Shown: piece by piece, positions 58,771 through 64,000 of the stretch
How the letters are laid out: every line of letters begins with the position of its first letter
Position numbering within the stretch: the first letter of the stretch is position 1
Assembly (NCBI GenBank): GCA_014904845.1
Contig: MU119218.1
Coordinates: 412,333-476,332 of the forward strand
Source: Acephala macrosclerotiorum
Taxonomy: Eukaryota > Ascomycota > Leotiomycetes > Helotiales > Mollisiaceae
Length of the DNA stretch: 64,000 nt
Reading direction: 5' to 3'
The notes under the pieces: generated by a model
The model's input: only the letters and a program-made list of their open reading frames with translations
Database searches by the model: none
Told to the model about the DNA's origin: nothing
Translations under genes and position numbers: made by a program

Positions 58771-58839
58771 TATTAATCAAAGAAAAATCTAATTTGAAAT
58801 CATTTTACCGATATAAAATTATATTAATTGTATAAACGT

Positions 58840-59700
58840 TTTGATTACTTATTGATACAACGTTTTGTAAAAGTTTTTCAACGAACTAATTATAATGTAA
58901 ATACTAAGTATATTTAACATTTTACTAAATATTATTATTACTATCAAATATATAGATAATTACTTGAAAAATTCAAATTTACTTTACAAAATAATTATAA
59001 GTTCAATTACTCGATTATTGTCAACGTTTTACATTTAAATAAAAAACCAATTTTACAAATAATAAACTCGTTTATAGTATTTCAAATTACTAGATTTATA
59101 AAAAATATGTCTATAAAAACAATATAAAATATACTACGTATGTATTAAATCGATATATATTAAAAACCATCGAATTATATCGTTTATAACGTTGAAAAAA
59201 ATTTCTCGTTTATAAAGTTTCGATAAAACGTTAAAACAATAGCGATTAAAATCAAAGAAGTACTCGTTGAAACTTATAATAGTATAAGAAAAATAGAGAG
59301 ATATTACATTTTATTACGTTGAGTTTACGAGATCATTTACGACGAATTAATCGAAGAGTAGATCGATAAAAATATGATTTTATAAATAGTAATCAAAGTT
59401 ATCAATGATTTGATAGAATTGGACAGTATTGTATTTACATTACTAGTCTTTGAAATATACTTTAAAATGACTAGTAACGATACGTCGTCGTTATCAGTTA
59501 TTAAAAGAATTGAAACAATTCGAGTAATTACTAAAAAAGTACGTCGTTTATATATTCAACGTTAAATTAATAATGCGCTTTCAATGAAAAACGGTTCAAA
59601 TACGAAGTTTATATTAGATTTACTAATTCTATTTAAAGTACGCGTTTGACGTAAAAAAAGCGAATAAAAAAAATTATATAAATTATTAATAATTGATAGA
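58840..59700 (+). pseudogene. Integrase relic of the Copia element
   Basis: Broken by several stops. It retains FKFTLQNNYKFNYSIIVNV, where a catalytic Asp would lie, and VETYNSIRKIERYY (59266-59307), which holds the third catalytic residue (Glu). It precedes the RT relic, which fixes the Copia order. Confidence 0.7.
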
Positions 59701-60150
59701 GAAATATATATAATCGATATATTTTACGAGTCGATTAATTTTCGTTTAACGATTATTAAATCTTATTATACGAAAAAGAAAATACTAGAGGTTTATAATC
59801 GAGAAAATCAAAAAAAAAAAAATTTATTTTTTTAATCGAACGAAATAAACGAAAAATCAATTAAAAAGCGTGATTAAAAACGTTTAAAAAAATCACGAAA
59901 TAAAAACGTGTACAACAAAGAATTTAAATAAAATAAGCGCTATAATTTTACTGAAAACGACGAGAAAAATTACAAAGATTTCAATGATCAATTTTTTATT
60001 ATTATCGTCGAAAAAACTAAGATTTCTATAGTCTTTATAACAAATAAAAAAAAAAGTAATATAAAATTATCGTTAAAACTACGAAAGAAAAATATAATTA
60101 CAATCTTTAAACAATTATTCGAAGCGTTTTAAAAGAAGAAAATCGATAAT

Positions 60151-60860
60151 TTGATTACAAAAAAAGTTTTTAATTTCGTTCAATACGATTCTAGTAAATA
60201 TACTAAAGTTCGAATTTTCAATTCGAGATTAATTAACGAGATCAAGAGCAAAACTACCGATATTCTCTACAAGAAATCGAAACTAGTAATCCAAAAATAC
60301 AACGATAAAAAAAAGAAAATGATTTTTACGCAATTCTCGACAATATAAAGAGTTAATCAACGATTGATTGTCGTTTTAATACTTTTTTTAATTCAATTTA
60401 CAAATAAGAAGATTAGAATATAATTTCGTAATATTATTTAAATTTATATTCAATTTACGATAAACTTCTAACGATTTATATTAATACGTTTACTAAAAAA
60501 GATTCGTTATTTATATTTACTAAATACAATTATAATTATTTTGAAATTTTTATATAAAATTGCGAAAACAAAAACATATTAATAAACTACGTATTACAAG
60601 CATTATAAAGAAAAACTGTCTATAATTACATCGATATACGATTTTTACTTTCTAATTACGATTATCAAAGAATTCTTTAGCGTTGTTGAAATGCAAACCG
60701 ACGATACGCTTATATTAATAGAAGAAAAATTCTCTACTCTCGAGAAAAACGAATTCAATAAAATTAAATTTTTAATCAAATTTAAAAAGACTTTAGTACT
60801 AAAAATACTATTAATTTTCAATAAATGCATTTTAATTCAATTCGAAAATACGATTCAATT
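60151..60860 (+). pseudogene. Reverse transcriptase relic of the Copia element
   Basis: The open piece 60151-60348 has FNSRLINEIK and SKLVIQKYNDKKKKMIFTQFSTI, the palm-entry block of fungal Copia RTs. The catalytic aspartate pair survives as QTDDT (60694-60708). Stops separate the pieces. Confidence 0.82.
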
Positions 60861-61379
60861 ACAATAAAAAAATCAAAATAAAAAAATTAAACTAATAAAT
60901 ATTAAATCATTTAATCTTTAAATTGAATATTGAAAATAACGAATTAAAAAAACTTATATTACTACAATTTACCAATTTGAAACAATTTTCGATTTGTTTA
61001 TTACTATTTAATATCAAAATTTAACGAAGAAAAAAATTACTATATTGAATAAAAAATTGAAATAGTAAATTAAAAACTTGAATCGAGAATTTAAATATAT
61101 TACTCTCGATTTATTTACAACGAAATTCTTCGTTTTTATTGATAGTTTATTTGTAAACAATAAAAATTTTAATTCTCAAATTAAATATAAAATTATTTTA
61201 GTAAATAAACGCTAATTAAACGATAAAAAATTCGAGATTAAAAATTTTTTTATTTATTACAATTCTATTAAAAGTAAACGCGTTACTAGAAACGTTTTAA
61301 TTTTTGAGATATATAGTATAGTAAAAAGAGTCGATATAATAATTGTAATTAGATTTATTATTAATATAATTACTCAATA

Positions 61380-61650
61380 ATTCGATCTCTTTAAAATCTC
61401 GATAATCGTTTGTACAAACTCATATTCGCTATACGAGTATTTAATCAAATTGAGAACCATCAAAAAAAAGCGTTTTATAATCGATATTATAGTTTTTCGC
61501 TAATCGTATAAACGCAAAAAACTGCAAAAAATTCGATAAATCAACGATTAAAATAATTTAGCGAATACTATAACAAAATCAGTATTTAATAAAGTTTTAA
61601 AGAAATTTCTAAATACGAACTACTTTAAAATTCGAATAGAAAAATAGATT
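61380..61650 (+). pseudogene. RNase H relic of the Copia element
   Basis: Retains SYSLYEYLIKL (about 61420-61450) followed by KKKRFIIDI and, in the same order as the family, ITKSVFNKVLKKFLNTNYFKIRIEK near 61568-61646. It ends about 350 bp before the right LTR. Confidence 0.75.
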
Positions 61651-61994
61651 AAAAAAAAAAATAAAATAAAAACAACGCAAAAAACTAAAGAAAATACTTA
61701 TTAAGAAAAAATAAAAAAAAAGTAATTTTTGCGTTGTATTTCGAATTCTATAATTACTTGATTTATAAGATTAAAAAAAGAGAAATTACTTTAATCTCGA
61801 CGCTTATAACTCTTAACGAACTTCAAAAACAATACTAGTTTACTAGTATTATTCTCAAAATTTAATCACATAATTTTTACATTAAAATATCAACGAATTT
61901 TACGTATTAATAAACTACGATAAAAAAAGAAAATAATAGCGTTTTTTAGATAGTTGAACTAAACTAATTCTTATTACAAAGAAAAAACTATCAA

Positions 61995-62202
61995 TGTAAA
62001 TACAATATTAGTTTAATAATCACGTGCGGCACTAGGCCAGATCGGGACTAGCGCCGCTTGCACTAGAATTGAGATTATATTTTTCAACTCTTGCGCATTT
62101 ATTAAATTTAAAAGAATCAATCAATCAATAAATTATTTAATTTATTTATTTATTTCGTTTTTAGTTTATTATTAATAATAAGTATTTCTAGTAATACTAA
62201 CA
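61995..62202 (+). repeat. Right LTR of the Copia element
   Basis: 208 bp beginning TGTAAATAC and ending TACTAACA with the intact terminal CA. Preceded by a purine-rich stretch (AAAGAAAAAAC) suitable as a polypurine tract. Confidence 0.9.
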
Positions 62203-62207
62203 ATTTG
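62203..62207 (+). repeat. Target-site duplication ATTTG (right)
   Basis: Identical to 55884-55888. Confidence 0.85.
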
Positions 62208-64000
62208 TAATAAACAATTTTTCGTTTTAACGATTTATTAAAATAATTTTATAATAAAATATATATATATAATAATAAAAATCAAATTAAAAATAAATAA
62301 TAAATTATATAAAATATATATCGATTTTAATTATTTTCGTTTTTTAATTAATAAAAAATAAATACAATTTGTATTAAATTTGTTTATTAATAAATTCGAA
62401 TTAATTATAATTTCAAAAATCGACAAATTAATAAAATTTAATAAACGAATTATTTTTATAATATATATATTTAAAATAATTAAAAAATAAAATATATTTA
62501 ACAAAATTAAAATTCGTATATAAATAATTAAAAATTTCGATTTTAAATTTTTTTTAAATAATAAATTTTTATATTTATATCAAAAAAAATTAAAATACAA
62601 AAATTATATATTTATTATTAATTTATACGAAAATTTAATTATATCGATTTAAATTTTTACAAAAAAAATTTATATTAAAAAATTATTATAATATTAATTA
62701 TATATTTTTTATTATTTAAAAATTATTAATTTATATTCAATATTTAATATATATATATATTTATAATATTATTGTAAATAAAATAAATTTTATTATTATT
62801 ATAAATTCAAATTTTATTAATTTATTAATCAAATGAAAAATCAAATTAAAAATATATTAAAAATACGAAAAAAACGATTATTATATAATCGAATTAATTT
62901 CAAATAAAAACGAACAAAATTCGAACGAAATTACTATATTTGTAAATAAAAAAATATTAAATAATAATTAATTACTTTTTAACGATATTATTAAATTAAT
63001 CGACGTTTTAAAAATCGTATTAAATAATAATATTTATATATATATTACAAATTCAAAATTCGTAATTTAATTCGAAATTTTAATTAACGAATTTACAATT
63101 TATTAAACTAATAAAAATTTTATCGATTTTTTATTTAAATTATATATACTCGTTTTATTAATCGAAAATTAATAAAATATAAAAATCGTCGATAATAAAT
63201 ATTTTATTAATACAAAAAATTAAAAAATTATTAATAAAATATTTAATATTATATATAATAAAAACAAATTCAAATAAATAATTTAATTAATATTTTTCGA
63301 TTATTTTGTATTTATAATTTAAAAAATAATCAAAAACAAATTATATTCTCGTTTTATTATTAATATAAAACTTATTAATAAAACGACGATTTTCGATACG
63401 TATTCGATATTATATTAAAAAAAAATTGTAAAAATTCTTAAAAATATAATTTATATTACGATTATTAATAAATCAAAATTCTTTTATCAATTTTTAATTT
63501 GAAAAAATTATTAAAACAAAATTATTATTATTAATTATCGCGATTTAAAACGTTTTAAAATAATTTTTTAAAATTTTAAAAAAAAATTTATTTATATTTA
63601 ATTAATTATAAATTTAAAATTTCGATTATATTATTATTTTATTAAAAATTTTATTAATAATATAATCGTTTTTTTAAAAACATTAAAAAATTATTTTTAA
63701 TATTTACGTAAAATATTTATTTTATTCGTAAAAATATATTTATATTTGTTTTATTAAAAAATTTTTAAAATATTTATTAATTTATTTTTTTAATTATTAT
63801 ATAAACGAATTTAAAATATTTATTATCGAAAAACGAATAATAATAATTAAAAATTTCGTTTTTTTTAAAACTTTAAAATTCTTAAAAATATATTTAAAAA
63901 TAATAAATTAATTTCGATTTTATATATTATTTTACGTACAAATATTGAAATTATTATAATAATATAAAATACAAATATTTACACAAGAAAAAAAAAAAAA
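62208..64000. other. Extremely AT-rich, RIP-degraded block (right flank)
   Basis: Same composition as the left flank: G almost only in CG, CA retained. It is therefore probably the other half of the DNA into which the Copia element inserted. No coding relic is legible. The window ends in an A-run, with no telomeric TTAGGG array. Confidence 0.7.

Larger units (their letters stand above)
55889..62202 (+). mobile_element. Complete but inactivated Ty1/Copia LTR retrotransposon (6.3 kb)
   Basis: Two LTRs (204 and 208 bp), a perfect 5-bp target duplication and an interior with domain relics in the order Gag, protease, integrase, reverse transcriptase, RNase H on the plus strand. Integrase before RT defines the Copia (Pseudoviridae-type) order. 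Every domain is riddled with stops and replaced residues in the pattern expected from RIP, so no protein can be made. The two LTRs differ at 22 positions, all transitions, plus one 4-nt indel. The element sits inside an older AT block (nested insertion). Confidence 0.92.

Noticed and set aside
63900..64000. Right edge considered as a telomere
   Set aside because: No TTAGGG or variant repeats; the sequence is generic AT-rich DNA ending in an A-run.

Overview
This window is nuclear DNA of a filamentous ascomycete (Pezizomycotina; I infer a leotiomycete or close relative). The evidence is short GT-AG introns of about 45-150 nt with CTAAC/CTAAT/CTGAC branch points, fungal gene families throughout, and a final 10 kb that is extremely AT-rich and decayed as expected from repeat-induced point mutation (RIP). 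No prokaryotic feature and no CRISPR array was seen.

Layout. 1-8.7 kb: a decayed secondary-metabolism area, with a minus-strand highly-reducing-type polyketide synthase relic that runs off the left edge, a small inverted-repeat element, and a truncated alpha-oxoamine-synthase relic. 8.7-15 kb: an F-box protein, a small single-membrane-span protein and a large C2H2 transcription factor. 15-19 kb: no convincing gene. 19.3 kb: a secreted GPI-anchor-type protein. 20-24 kb: almost empty, apart from an extraordinary tRNA-Lys(CTT) gene at 22.5 kb. 24-27 kb: mitochondrial ribosomal protein uL29m and Rab GDP-dissociation inhibitor. 28.7-38.6 kb: an MFS transporter, a large protein with an HEXXH motif, and a DHA1-type MFS drug transporter. 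39.5-42 kb: LEU1 (leucine biosynthesis). 44.9-48 kb: a repeat-containing protein with a C-terminal membrane anchor. 48.6-52 kb: NUR1/DUF2418, V-ATPase subunit F and an NPC2-type lipid-transfer protein. From about 53.66 kb to the right edge: a RIP-degraded AT block carrying a complete but dead Ty1/Copia retrotransposon (55,889-62,202) with matching LTRs and a perfect 5-bp target duplication.

Most exciting observation: the minus-strand tRNA-Lys(CTT) at 22,472-22,653. Its exons join into an exact 73-nt tRNA only if three introns are removed: a 13-nt intron at the canonical anticodon-loop site, plus two introns of 49 and 47 nt in the T arm (between positions 55/56 and 64/65). The two T-arm introns have GTAAGT/GTATGT donors, CTAAT branch points and TAG/CAG acceptors, so they look like spliceosomal introns. 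The first splits the Pol III B box. I know of no described nuclear tRNA of this kind, but I could not search.

The housekeeping genes are independent and do not form an operon-like unit. The only plausible functional pairing is the decayed PKS with the oxoamine-synthase relic, which suggests a former biosynthetic cluster. The composition switch near 53.66 kb is abrupt.
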